Positions 1-7,502 of a stretch of DNA of 13,404 bases are shown here, one piece after another. The notes beneath the pieces were generated by a model. It was not told the DNA's origin, did no database searches, and saw only the letters and a list, made by a program, of their open reading frames with translations. Source of the DNA: DATGLG01 sp035294245 (lineage in GTDB: Bacteria; Pseudomonadota; Alphaproteobacteria; JACZXZ01). The stretch covers positions 1 through 13,404 of the forward strand of contig DATGLG010000027.1 of NCBI GenBank assembly GCA_035294245.1, in the 5' to 3' direction. Both the position numbers and the translations under genes were made by a program. Numbering within the stretch: position 1 is the stretch's first letter; every line of letters starts with the position of its first letter.

Positions 1-132
1 GAACTCAGCCCCGCCCTTCGCCGCCAGCACCTTCGTAATCGCCGCCGTCAGCGTCGTCTTCCCATGGTCCACGTGCCCAATCGTCCCCACATTGCAATGC
101 GGCTTGTTCCGCTCAAACTTCGCCTTCGACAT
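1..132 (-). CDS. tuf: Elongation factor Tu, N-terminal 44 residues (partial)
   Basis: Translation of the reverse strand from the ATG at 132 begins MSKAKFERNKPHCNVGTIGH and continues with VDHGKTTLTAAITKVLAAKG. The GHVDHGKTT P-loop (about residues 19-27) is the G1 GTP-binding motif of EF-Tu, the GTPase that delivers aminoacyl-tRNA to the ribosome. The gene leaves the window at its left edge, so only the first 44 codons are visible. A Shine-Dalgarno AGGAA lies at 139-143, six bases before the ATG. It is the last visible gene of a transcript that begins with tRNA-Tyr and tRNA-Gly, an arrangement known for tuf in many proteobacteria. EF-Tu and other translational GTPases share the P-loop, but the N-terminal residues match EF-Tu specifically. 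Confidence 0.97.
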   Translation of the reverse strand, partial: MSKAKFERNKPHCNVGTIGHVDHGKTTLTAAITKVLAAKGGAEF

Positions 133-218
133 GTCGTGTTCCTGCTTGCCTAGCGCTCTCGTTGTTCCTCGCCCGCCGGTCTCGGGCTCGCGGGATCTTC
201 CGGATGCCGTCCAAGGGG

Positions 219-292
<74 letters not shown>

Positions 293-331
293 AGCGATTT
301 GGGCCTCCGCATTCCGCTCTCGGAGAAGATG

Positions 332-417
332 TGGTGGAGGGGGTAGGATTCGAACCTACGTAGGCGTACGCCAACGGGTTTACAGCCCGTCCCCTTTAGC
401 CACTCGGGCACCCCTCC
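332..417 (-). tRNA. tRNA-Tyr (anticodon GTA)
   Basis: The reverse strand gives acceptor GGAGGGG pairing with CCCCTCC, a class II long variable arm, the anticodon loop CTGTAAA with GTA, the T-loop GTTCGAATC, discriminator A and an encoded CCA at 332-334. The total of 86 bases with CCA fits a type II tRNA-Tyr. It is the first gene after the promoter at 455-483 and precedes tRNA-Gly and tuf. Confidence 0.97.
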
Positions 418-454
418 GCTTGGGCTCCGAAGGGCCCCGTGCGACGGAAGTCGC

Positions 455-483
455 AACTAAGTGGATTCACCATCGAATGTCAA
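455..483 (-). promoter_or_regulatory. Putative sigma-70 promoter of the tRNA-Tyr/tRNA-Gly/tuf transcript
   Basis: On the reverse strand there is a perfect TTGACA (478-483) followed after 17 bases by TTAGTT (455-460), a weak -10. The upstream DNA at about 484-506 is unusually A/T rich for this genome, like an UP element. The expected start site near 448 lies about 30 bases before tRNA-Tyr. Location and -35 quality support it; the poor -10 match keeps confidence moderate. Confidence 0.55.
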
Positions 484-585
484 TGTTAAAACACAGAAAA
501 ACGCCCCACCGCCTCCCTTTGCTCAGGGCAAGAAACGGCAGGGGCCGTTGCTGATCGCCTTTGCGGTCGATAATAAGGGAGCCCC

Positions 586-1428
586 ATGGCCAAGCGCAAG
601 CCCCAGCGGCGATTTTCTCGCCCGCCCTCCCTGCCCTCCAAGCCCGCGATCGCCCCGCAGGCCGCGGCTGCCGGCACGAGCGGGGGCGAGTGGCTCTACG
701 GCGTGCATCCGGTCCTCGCGGCCTTGGGCAATCCCCGGCGCCGCTGCCGGCGGCTCCTCGCCACCGAGGAGGTGGCGCGCGGCCTCGGCGACCGCCTCGA
801 ATCGGCGCGCGTCATCCGCCCGAGCCTCGCCCTTGAGCTCCATCCTCGTGCCGAGCTCGACCGGCTCTTCCCCGGCGCTGTTCACCAGGGCCTGGCGCTT
901 GCCGCCGACCCACTCGACGAGCCCAGCCTCGATGACTTGCTGCGGGAGATCGGCCCCGAGGGCATGGCCGTGCTCGTGGTGCTCGACCAGGTGACCGACC
1001 CCCACAATGTCGGTGCCGTGCTGCGCTCGGCGGCGGCCTTCGGCGCCCGCGCCGTGATTGCGACCGAGCGCCACGCCCCCGCGGCGACCGCGGCGCTAGC
1101 CAAGGCGGCTTCGGGGGCCCTCGAGGCGGTGCCCCTGGTGCGCGTGACCAACCTGGCGCGGAGCTTGGAGAGCCTCAAGGAGGGCGGCTTCTGGTGCGTC
1201 GGGCTCGACGCCGCAGCGCCCGATGCCCTTGGCGACGCTCGCCTCGCCGAGCGCATCGCCCTCGTCCTCGGCGCCGAGGGGCACGGCATGCGGCGCCTCA
1301 CCCGCGTCCATTGCGACCTCCTCCTGCGCATCCCGATCGCGCCCGCGGCCGTGGCCAGCCTGAATGTCTCCAACGCCGCCGCCGTGGCGCTTTACGAGCT
1401 CGCTCGCCGGCGGGCGTCTCGCCAGTAG
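586..1428 (+). CDS. rlmB: 23S rRNA (guanosine-2'-O-)-methyltransferase, RlmB/TrmH (SpoU) family
   Basis: The 280-residue product has the three SpoU/TrmH signature motifs: motif 1 DQVTDPHNVGAVLRSAAAFG (about 134-153) with the conserved Asn and Arg, motif 2 VLGAEGHGM (about 226-235), and motif 3 IPIAPAAVASLNVSNAAA (about 249-266), which forms the SAM-binding trefoil knot. The family transfers a methyl from S-adenosylmethionine to a ribose 2'-OH. RlmB proper acts on G2251 of 23S rRNA in the ribosomal P site. A substrate-binding L30e-like domain precedes it (WLYGVHPVLAAL, about 36-47). An N-terminal basic, Ala/Pro-rich extension of about 35 residues makes it longer than the roughly 243-residue E. 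coli protein. The ATG at 586 is supported by the Shine-Dalgarno AAGGGAG at 575-581. It is divergent from the tRNA-tuf transcript. Another TrmH-family rRNA or tRNA methylase is the main alternative. Confidence 0.92.
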   Translation: MAKRKPQRRFSRPPSLPSKPAIAPQAAAAGTSGGEWLYGVHPVLAALGNPRRRCRRLLATEEVARGLGDRLESARVIRPSLALELHPRAELDRLFPGAVHQGLALAADPLDEPSLDDLLREIGPEGMAVLVVLDQVTDPHNVGAVLRSAAAFGARAVIATERHAPAATAALAKAASGALEAVPLVRVTNLARSLESLKEGGFWCVGLDAAAPDALGDARLAERIALVLGAEGHGMRRLTRVHCDLLLRIPIAPAAVASLNVSNAAAVALYELARRRASRQ

Positions 1429-1465
1429 ATGCGCGTGTACACATGTAAATGCGTGAGGCGGACTC

Positions 1466-1596
1466 CGTCACCGCGAGACCGCCCCCGGTCCGGCCGAAGG
1501 CCGGCCCGAGGACAGGCTCCGCGGTCGTGGCGGTCCAGGATAACCCTGAAATGCTGGATCGCTTCCCCCTCGCGAAGCTCGGGGTCGCGATGACGA
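1466..1596. repeat. Degenerate extragenic palindromic repeat element downstream of rlmB
   Basis: The element starts with CGTCACCGCGAGACC and ends with GGGGTCGCGATGACG, which are imperfect inverted ends. Internally there is a perfect hairpin (CCGGCC-GAA-GGCCGG, 1490-1504) and two CCAG/CTGG junctions. Positions 1493-1523 match the reverse complement of 2017-2047 at 30 of 31 bases, so this element and the one after the DUF2905 gene share a block in opposite orientations. It has no T-tract, so it is not a canonical intrinsic terminator, though the hairpins could end or protect the rlmB transcript. The rest of the 1429-1709 gap shows no convincing gene. Confidence 0.7.
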
Positions 1597-1709
1597 CCCC
1601 GGAAGTCACGCATTGGCTTTACTCTCCTTAGACGCCTTGCGGAGCATGGCCCGTCCCGCCCATATCACCATCACGGGCGCCTGGGCGGACGGCCCCTCAA
1701 TGCAATGCT

Positions 1710-1910
1710 ATGTCGCGCTTTCTCGTCATCCTCGGAATCGTCTTGATCGCCGCCGGGCTGCTCTGGCCCTGGCTGACGCGGCTCGGGCTCGGGCGGCTGC
1801 CGGGGGATATCACATTTCACGGGAAGAACGTCGCCGTCTACGTCCCCATCACCACCTCGATCGTGGCGAGCGTGGTGATCTCCCTCCTGCTCTGGCTCAT
1901 CAACCGCTAG
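1710..1910 (+). CDS. DUF2905-type small membrane protein
   Basis: This is a 66-residue protein with two predicted membrane helices, about residues 4-22 (FLVILGIVLIAAGLLWPWL) and 45-63 (VPITTSIVASVVISLLLWLI). They flank a polar loop with the signature LGRLPGDITFHGKNVAVYVP (about 27-46). The GxLPGDI loop between two helices and the total length are typical of the DUF2905 family, whose function is unknown. A convincing Shine-Dalgarno is not seen before the ATG, so the start rests on homology of the N-terminus to that family from memory. The stop codon TAG lies inside the CTAG that begins the downstream repeat element, so the element sits exactly at the end of the gene. It probably acts in the inner membrane; no partner is evident. 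Confidence 0.85.
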   Translation: MSRFLVILGIVLIAAGLLWPWLTRLGLGRLPGDITFHGKNVAVYVPITTSIVASVVISLLLWLINR

Positions 1911-1976
1911 CATTGTGACTCCAACGGCTCGTTCTGTTTGGCCGTCATGCCCGCGAAGCTTGTCCCCGCGCAGGCG
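1907..1976 (+). repeat. 70-bp direct repeat, copy 1 (element left end)
   Basis: Copy 1 of a 70-bp sequence whose second copy is at 13161-13230 in the same orientation, with 65 of 70 bases identical; the first 40 bases differ at a single position. In both copies the first bases CTAG supply the TAG stop codon of the gene just upstream (DUF2905 here, DUF6352-like there). Confidence 0.9.
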
Positions 1977-2116
1977 GAGCGGGCATCCAGGCATGCGGCC
2001 CTGGATTCCGGCTCTGCGCGGAGCCTGTCCTCGGGCCCGCCTTCGGCGGGACCCGGAGGCTCCGGCCGAAATGACGACCTTTGAATGCGAATCGAATGTC
2101 AAAATCACAACACTAG
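1907..2116. mobile_element. Candidate MITE (about 210 bp) bounded by CTAG, at the stop codon of the DUF2905 gene
   Basis: The left end reads CTAGCATTGTGACT. The reverse complement of the right end reads CTAGTGTTGTGATT, agreeing at 11 of 14 positions. Both ends carry TA inside CTAG, as expected for a TA target duplication of Tc1/mariner-IS630 type elements. The first 70 bases (1907-1976) recur at 13161-13230 with 5 mismatches. Inside lies a palindromic unit starting GTCATGCCCGCG (1944) and ending GGCCGAAATGACG (about 2065-2077), with a hairpin CCCGCC-TTC-GGCGGG at 2036-2050. No transposase is encoded, so it would be a non-autonomous element. The class assignment is inference from the ends only. 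Confidence 0.6.
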
Positions 2117-2141
2117 CAGCGGGGCGATGCCGCCCTCCGAG

Positions 2142-2171
2142 TAGACGCAAGGCGCAGGGAGGCGCTAAAAG
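2142..2171 (+). promoter_or_regulatory. Weak candidate promoter for tRNA-Thr
   Basis: TAGACG (2142-2147) resembles a -35 box and TAAAAG (2166-2171) a -10 box with an 18-base spacer, putting a start site a few bases before the tRNA at 2185. Matches are only partial (4 of 6 for the -35). It lies just outside the right end of the candidate MITE, so the element inserted immediately upstream of the promoter region. Confidence 0.3.
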
Positions 2172-2184
2172 ACGGGCTTGTGTC

Positions 2185-2259
2185 GCCGGGTTAGCACAGG
2201 GGTAGTGCAGCGGTTTTGTAAACCGAAGGTCGGGGGTTCAAATCCCTCACCCGGCACCA
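2185..2259 (+). tRNA. tRNA-Thr (anticodon TGT)
   Basis: Acceptor GCCGGGT pairs with ACCCGGC, the D-stem is GCAC/GTGC, the anticodon loop TTTGTAA carries TGT, the T-arm is GGGGG-TTCAAAT-CCCTC, and CCA is encoded at 2257-2259. The outermost anticodon-stem pair is a G/A mismatch and the D-loop is short, but the body is otherwise canonical. TGT assigns threonine (codons ACA/ACG). It is convergent with livF, whose stop lies only five bases beyond the CCA. Confidence 0.93.
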
Positions 2260-2264
2260 CTGCC

Positions 2265-2962
<698 letters not shown>

Positions 2963-2966
<4 letters not shown>

Positions 2967-4792
2967 GCGGCGGCGACCCCGCCGAGATAGGCCTCCTGCA
3001 CGAGGCTGTTGCGCTGGATCTCGGTGGGCGTGCCCTCGGCGAGAAGCGCGCCCTCGTGCAGCACGGTGATGCGCTCGGCGAGCTCGAAGAGGGCGTCCAT
3101 GTCGTGCTCGACGATCACCAAGGTGCGGCCGCGGCGGATATTCTTGAGGAGCTGCACGGTCTCCGCGCGCTCCCGCGGGCTCATCCCAGCGAGCGGCTCG
3201 TCGAGGAGGAGGAGCGAGGGCGAGGAGGCAAGCGCGAGGCCGATCTCGAGCCGCCGCTTCTCGCCATAGGCGAGCTCGGCGACGGGCACATCGGCGCGGG
3301 CCGTGAGCCCGACGAGAGAGAGCGTGCTTTCCACCTGGGTCGCGAGGCCGGGCACGCGATCGATGCGCCGCAGCAGATCGAGGGAGAAGATGCCGCGGCG
3401 CTCGGCAAGCGCTGCGATCACGATGTTCTCGCGCAGGGTGAGGCGGGTGAAGAGCTGGTTGACCTGATAGCTCTTGGTGAGCCCGAGCTGGCACACCGCC
3501 GCCACGTCCATGCCCGTGATGTCGTTGCCGTGGAAGAAGATGCGCCCGCTTGTCGGCGGCAGCTCGCAGGTGAGCATCTTGAAGAAGGTGCTCTTGCCCG
3601 CGCCGTTGGGGCCGATGACGCCGCGCAGCTCGCCCTGCTCGACCACGAAATTGATGTCGTTATTGGCGAGGAGGCCGCCGAAGGACTTGCTGAGGCCGCG
3701 CGTCTCCAGCACCGGGCCGGTGAAGGGCGTCTCCTGCCCGCGCCGCGAGGGGCCGACGCTGACCAAGGCGGGAGCCGCGGGCGTGAACTCGAGGGCTTCC
3801 TCGGGCGCGGGTGGATGCGGGGACGCGAACAGGCGCCGGGCGAGCTCCTGCAGGCCGCCGATCAGCCCGCGCCGCAGGAAGCACACCAGCAGCACGAAGA
3901 TCACGCCCAGCACCAGCTTCCAGGCGCTGCCGAGCCCGAGGGCGGCTTGCAGGAGGTCGCGGAGGTAGAGCCACACCGCAGCGCCCAGCAATGGTCCGAA
4001 GAGCGTGCCGACGCCGCCGATTGCCGTCTGCATGACGAGCTGGCCGGAGGTGTCGAAGGTGAAGGCGTCGGGCGGCATGAAGCCCTGGAGCACGCCGAGG
4101 AGGCCGCCCGCGAAGCCGGCATAGGCGGCGGCGATGACGAAGGCCGTCAGCTTGTAGCGACCCACCGCGTGGCCCACGGCCCGCGCCCGCAGCGGGTTGT
4201 CGCGGATGGCGCTCAGGATGGCGCCGACGGGCGAGCGCACGATGCGAAGGGCGATGACGATGCCGATGAAGTAGCAGACGGCAAGGAACGCGTACATCGA
4301 CCAGCCGTTGGTGACCTGGTAGGAGAAGTTGCCGAGCTCGATTTTCGGCGTCGGCACGCCCGGCAGGCCGTTCTCCCCGCCGGTCCAGGCGGCGAGCGGT
4401 GAGAACTCGACGAAATAGAAGGTCTCGGCGATGGCCACCGTGATCATCGCGAAATAGATGCCGGTGCGCCTGAGCGCGATCATGCCGACCAGGACCCCGG
4501 CCACGGCGGCCCCGACGGTGCCGACGACGAGGGCCAGCACGACGCTCGACATTAGGTTGTTGGTGAGGAGATAGGCGGCGATGAAGCCGCCGGTGCCGTA
4601 GAAGGCCGACTGGCCGAAGGACAGCAGGCCGGTATAGCCGAACAGGATGTCGAAGCCGATCCCGAACAGCCCCCAGACGAGCACCTGGTTCACGGTGCCC
4701 GGCGCGAAATCGAGATAGGGCAGCACGAAGGGTGCGACGATCAGGCCGAGGGCGGTCGCTCCTTCGACGATCAGGGCGCGGCGGCGCAGCAT
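2963..4792 (-). CDS. Fused LivM permease-LivG ATPase of a branched-chain amino acid-type ABC importer
   Basis: A single 609-residue reading frame joins two proteins that are usually separate. Residues 1 to about 320 are LivM-like: hydrophobic helices, the GYTGLLSFGQSAFYGTGGF motif near 53-71 and the permease coupling motif AIRDNPLRARAVG near 195. A linker rich in Pro/Ala (about 325-365) leads to a complete LivG ATPase with Walker A GPNGAGKST (about 391), the LivG-type signature AYGEKRRLEIG in place of LSGGQ, and Walker B LLLLDEPLAGM (about 523-533), then VEHDMD. The domains should place one transmembrane half and one nucleotide-binding subunit on one chain. A Shine-Dalgarno GAGGA (4803-4807) overlaps the end of livH, 13 bases before this start. 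Such LivM-LivG fusions are known in proteobacteria. No frameshift or internal stop is seen. Confidence 0.93.
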
Positions 4793-4805
4793 CAGGCGGC
4801 CATCC

Positions 4806-5681
4806 TCATTCGCGGCTCTGGAGCCCGAGCAGGCCCTGGGGCCGCAGCATCAGGACCAGGGTCATGACCGCGAACAGCATGACCTCCGAATAGGCGGGAT
4901 CGACCATGGAGGTGAGGCTCAGGATCTCGCCGGAGATGAGCCCGCCGAGGACGGCGCCGGGGAACGAGCCCACGCCGCCGATGACGACCACCACGAACGT
5001 CTGCACCAGGATCGATTCGCCCATATTGGGCGTCAGGGACACGACGGGCGCGTTCACGATCCCGGCGAAGCCCGCGGCCATGGCACCGATGCCGAACACC
5101 ACCATGAAGACGCGGTAGACATTGATGCCGAGCATGCCGACCATGGCCGAATCCTCGATCCCCGCCCGCACGATCATGCCGAGCCGGGTGCGGTAGAGCA
5201 CGAGATAGAGCACCGCGAGGGCGACGGCCGCGATGCCGAGGACGACGATGCGGTAGGTCGGGTAGATCATGAATCCGAGCGGTGTCACGCCCGCCGCGAA
5301 ATGTGGCGGCGGGACGCTCAGGGACAGGCTGCCGAAGCCAAGCCGCACCAGCTCGACGATCACGATGCCGATACCGAAGGTGACGAGGAGCTGGTCCTCG
5401 GGCGGGCGGCTGTAGAAGGAGCGGATGATCACCCGCTCGACAACACCGCCGACGATCACGAGGAAGAGCGCTCCAGTGAGCACGGCGAAGAGGAACGAGC
5501 CGGTCGCCTGGAACGCGACATAGCCGGCATAGCCGCCGAGCATGAACATCGCGCCATGGGCGAGGTTGAGCACGCCGAGCGTGCCGTAGATGATGGTGAG
5601 CCCCGAGCTGATCAGGGCCAAGAGCGCCCCCGACGCCAGGCCGTTGAACAACTGCGAGACGAAGTTCGGCCACGTGATCAT
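4806..5681 (-). CDS. livH: ABC transporter permease, LivH type
   Basis: This is a 291-residue, highly hydrophobic protein with about eight helices. The N-terminal motif FNGLASGALLALISSGLTII (about 12-31) followed by YGTLGVLNLAHGAMFMLGGY is the hallmark of LivH permeases; the later motif RAGIEDSAMVGMLGINVYRV (about 171-190) corresponds to the EAA-like loop that contacts the ATPases. It forms the inner-membrane channel with the LivM domain. Length matches the family (about 290-300). The start ATG has no strong Shine-Dalgarno, but the N-terminus aligns with family starts. It follows the binding-protein gene after a 227-base gap holding a paired-hairpin repeat, and precedes livMG by 13 bases. UrtB-type permeases are usually longer, favouring LivH over a urea permease. 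Confidence 0.93.
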   Translation of the reverse strand: MITWPNFVSQLFNGLASGALLALISSGLTIIYGTLGVLNLAHGAMFMLGGYAGYVAFQATGSFLFAVLTGALFLVIVGGVVERVIIRSFYSRPPEDQLLVTFGIGIVIVELVRLGFGSLSLSVPPPHFAAGVTPLGFMIYPTYRIVVLGIAAVALAVLYLVLYRTRLGMIVRAGIEDSAMVGMLGINVYRVFMVVFGIGAMAAGFAGIVNAPVVSLTPNMGESILVQTFVVVVIGGVGSFPGAVLGGLISGEILSLTSMVDPAYSEVMLFAVMTLVLMLRPQGLLGLQSRE

Positions 5682-5760
5682 CGGAACGGCAAATCCGGCT
5701 TTCGCGGTTCTGAGGGGCTACCGGATGGTAATGCGCCGGGCATTTAGGTTGAAGTGCCTC

Positions 5761-5825
5761 AGTCGTCGCCCCCGCGGAAGCGGGGGCCCAGGAAGCACTG
5801 GATTCCCGCTTGCGCGGGAATGACG
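5761..5825. repeat. Paired extragenic hairpin repeat between the binding-protein gene and livH
   Basis: There are two perfect 8-bp hairpins with 4-base loops: GCCCCCGC-GGAA-GCGGGGGC at 5768-5787 and ATTCCCGC-TTGC-GCGGGAAT at 5802-5821. The unit is framed by AGTCGTCG and ATGACGA. The second hairpin recurs at 13340-13359 with one loop difference. In the operon transcript it lies after the abundant binding-protein gene and before the permeases, where such hairpins (as in malE-malF) can protect upstream mRNA or lower downstream expression; that role is inferred. The rest of 5682-5908 shows no gene. Confidence 0.85.
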
Positions 5826-5908
5826 ATCCCATCAGAGCAGCTCAACCGAAACGCATTCCGCCCGACCTCCGCGAGCGAGAGCTCGCCAGCGCCCACAATT
5901 GCCATCGC

Positions 5909-7255
5909 TCAGGTATAGTCGCCGAGCTTGCAGCCGAACGCGTCGGGCTTCTGCATCAGCGGCAGGCCCGGCACAACCTCGAGAACCTCCCAGAAATCCT
6001 CCTTGTTCTTCATCTCGCTCGGCTTCTTGCCGCGCACGATGATCACCGGCCGCACGAGCTGGTGATCGGCCGCCCGCCAATAGACCTCGCCCACGAGGGA
6101 GTTGACCTTCCGGCCGGCCTCATAGGACTTGATGACGTCCGGGGGATAGAAGGTGCCAGCGTTCTCCACCGCCTCCGCCCACAGGGCGAACTGCATATAG
6201 GCGTTCTCCGCCCCCCATTCCGGCCGATAGCCATACTTCTTCTGGAACGTATCCACGAACATCTTGGCCAATGGGAACCTGTCCTCGAGCGTCCACCAGA
6301 AATCGGTGGCGGCGTAGACGCCCTGGGTGATCTCGGGGCCGACCTCCTTGGCAAGGAATGGCGTCTGATAGGGGATCACCAGCTTCATCTTGTCGAGGAT
6401 GCCGAATTGCTTGGCCTGCTGGGTCGAGAGCACCGCGTCGTGGCCCCAGTTCACGTTGATCAGGAACTCGGCGCCGGAATTGGCGATGTTCGTCAGATAC
6501 GAGCTGTAGTCCGGGGCGCCGAGGGGCGAGACCTGGTTCGTCACCATCGTCCAGCCGCCGTTCTGGGTCAGGTAGTCGTTCACCGACTTGGTCACGGTGT
6601 GGCCATAGGTGTAGTCCGGCGTCATGAATGCGGCCTTGCGGTTCCGGCCGAAGGTCTTGAGCAGAACCGGGCCGATCGCGGCGGCGGCCGTCTGCCCGTA
6701 GAAATCCTGGCGGAAGCCGTAGCGGACGCAGTCCTTGCCGGTGGTGTCGTTGGAGCCGGAGATGCCGGCGACGTAGAGCACCTTCTCGCGCTGCGCGAGA
6801 TGGTTGAGCGCGACGGCGACCGCGCTCGAGGTCGAGCCGGTCATCAGGATGGCCTTGTTCTCGCTGATGAAGCGCTGCTGCGCCTGCACCGCGATATTGG
6901 GCTTGGCCCCGGAATCGGCGACGCCGTACTTGACCTCCTTGCCGAGCACGCCCTTCTTGGACTTGGGCGAGAACGCCTTGATCAGCGGATGGCCGCTGTT
7001 GATGTGCTCGACGGCGAGCTCATAGCCCTTGAGCTCGTCCTCGCCCTGGGCCGCGTAGGTGCCGGTCAGCGGCGGCGTGATGCCGATGAAGACCGACGGG
7101 CCCTCGGAGCCGGCCGGCCAGGTGCCGATGGGCGGGCGGCTTTCCGCCGCACGGGCGATGCGCGGCAAAGCCGGCAATGCCGCGGTGGCGAGCAAGGCGC
7201 CACCGGCCTTGAGCATCGTGCGCCGAGTCGGATTGGTCCTGCGATGTGAAACCAT
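5909..7255 (-). CDS. ABC transporter substrate-binding protein, branched-chain amino acid type (Peripla_BP_6), Tat-exported
   Basis: The 448-residue product has a twin-arginine signal: TRRTMLKAGG (residues 10-19), a hydrophobic stretch ALLATAALPALP and a likely cleavage site after ARA (about 34-36). The mature part opens with IGITPPLTGTYAAQGEDELK, the typical first strand and ligand loop of the type I periplasmic-binding fold, and contains MTGSTSSAVAVALNHLAQ, the serine-rich loop that binds the ligand carboxylate/amino group in LivJ-like proteins. Length is somewhat above the usual 370-400 residues. The start at 7255 is set by a strong Shine-Dalgarno TGGGAGGA (7263-7270); an open extension to 7360 has no such signal and would bury the signal peptide. 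It is first in the operon, as usual for the high-abundance receptor. The substrate is unknown: branched-chain amino acids, amides, urea or short carboxylates are possible. Confidence 0.92.
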   Translation of the reverse strand: MVSHRRTNPTRRTMLKAGGALLATAALPALPRIARAAESRPPIGTWPAGSEGPSVFIGITPPLTGTYAAQGEDELKGYELAVEHINSGHPLIKAFSPKSKKGVLGKEVKYGVADSGAKPNIAVQAQQRFISENKAILMTGSTSSAVAVALNHLAQREKVLYVAGISGSNDTTGKDCVRYGFRQDFYGQTAAAAIGPVLLKTFGRNRKAAFMTPDYTYGHTVTKSVNDYLTQNGGWTMVTNQVSPLGAPDYSSYLTNIANSGAEFLINVNWGHDAVLSTQQAKQFGILDKMKLVIPYQTPFLAKEVGPEITQGVYAATDFWWTLEDRFPLAKMFVDTFQKKYGYRPEWGAENAYMQFALWAEAVENAGTFYPPDVIKSYEAGRKVNSLVGEVYWRAADHQLVRPVIIVRGKKPSEMKNKEDFWEVLEVVPGLPLMQKPDAFGCKLGDYT

Positions 7256-7382
7256 AAGCGTGTCCTCCCATCCCATTCGCGCGGAGCGTTGTTTTGGCGG
7301 TCCGACCGTCGAGACTCGCGGCCGACTCGCTCCGAATTGCCCGGATGCGCCCGCAATCATGGACCACAGGCCTCCTCGGATA

Positions 7383-7411
7383 ATCCTAGTGAGGACCTCC
7401 CGGGCGAGGTA
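7383..7411 (-). promoter_or_regulatory. Candidate activator-dependent promoter of the transporter operon
   Basis: On the reverse strand TAGGAT (7383-7388) matches the -10 consensus at 4 of 6, while the base window 17 bases upstream (7406-7411, TACCTC) does not resemble a -35. The palindrome at 7412-7427 abuts that -35 position, its centre about 43-44 bases before the expected start site near 7376. This is the spacing of activators that overlap the -35 region. The predicted leader is about 120 bases. Confidence 0.35.
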
Positions 7412-7427
7412 TTAGACTTTGGTCTAA
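7412..7427. promoter_or_regulatory. Perfect 16-bp palindrome, candidate operator for the adjacent LuxR-type response regulator
   Basis: TTAGAC-TTTG-GTCTAA is a 6+6 perfect inverted repeat with a 4-base centre, A/T rich against a GC-rich background. It lies between the divergent transporter and response-regulator promoters. Dimeric NarL/LuxR-type regulators bind such short inverted repeats. No second full copy was noticed in the window; one TTAGAC half-site occurs at 1628-1633. Assignment to the neighbouring regulator is inference from position. Confidence 0.6.
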
Positions 7428-7438
7428 GGCCGCTCCGC

Positions 7439-7467
7439 TAGGCAGCGGGGGGCCGCAGGCCTATCAT
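7439..7467 (+). promoter_or_regulatory. Putative sigma-70 promoter of the response regulator gene
   Basis: TAGGCA (7439-7444, 4 of 6 to TTGACA) and TATCAT (7462-7467, 5 of 6 to TATAAT) are separated by 17 bases. A start near 7474 leaves a leader of about 29 bases with the Shine-Dalgarno GGGGAG just before the ATG at 7503. The 7412-7427 palindrome ends 11 bases upstream of the -35, with its centre near -54, suitable for autoregulation. Confidence 0.5.
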
Positions 7468-7502
7468 GACGCGAGGATCCCGTAGCTTGCGAGGGGAGAG
7501 CG

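Noticed and set aside
548..574. A GATAAT -10-like box just before rlmB
   Set aside because: Its spacing to TTGCTG is 15 bases and the start site would fall at the ribosome binding site, leaving no functional leader.
461..1074. Several long open frames on both strands overlapping rlmB
   Set aside because: They are rich in Arg, Pro, Ser and Ala, have no family motifs, and mirror the GC-biased third positions of the recognised methyltransferase gene.
1490..1504. The GC hairpin after rlmB as an intrinsic terminator
   Set aside because: No T-tract follows; the hairpin is part of a dispersed repeat element.
2185..2259. tRNA-Thr as an integration (att) site of a genomic island
   Set aside because: No integrase gene, no repeated tRNA 3' end and no composition shift are seen on either side within the window.
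3056..4402. A long plus-strand frame opposite livMG
   Set aside because: Same complementary-strand artefact: repetitive Glu/Ala/Asp/His composition and no domain, while the minus strand encodes a complete permease-ATPase.
5810..7249. A 479-codon plus-strand frame opposite the binding-protein gene
   Set aside because: The minus strand has a Tat signal, strong Shine-Dalgarno and binding-protein motifs; the plus frame has none.
7256..7360. An N-terminal extension of the binding protein by 35 codons
   Set aside because: It has no Shine-Dalgarno at its start and would place the twin-arginine signal internally; the ATG at 7255 has an excellent ribosome binding site.
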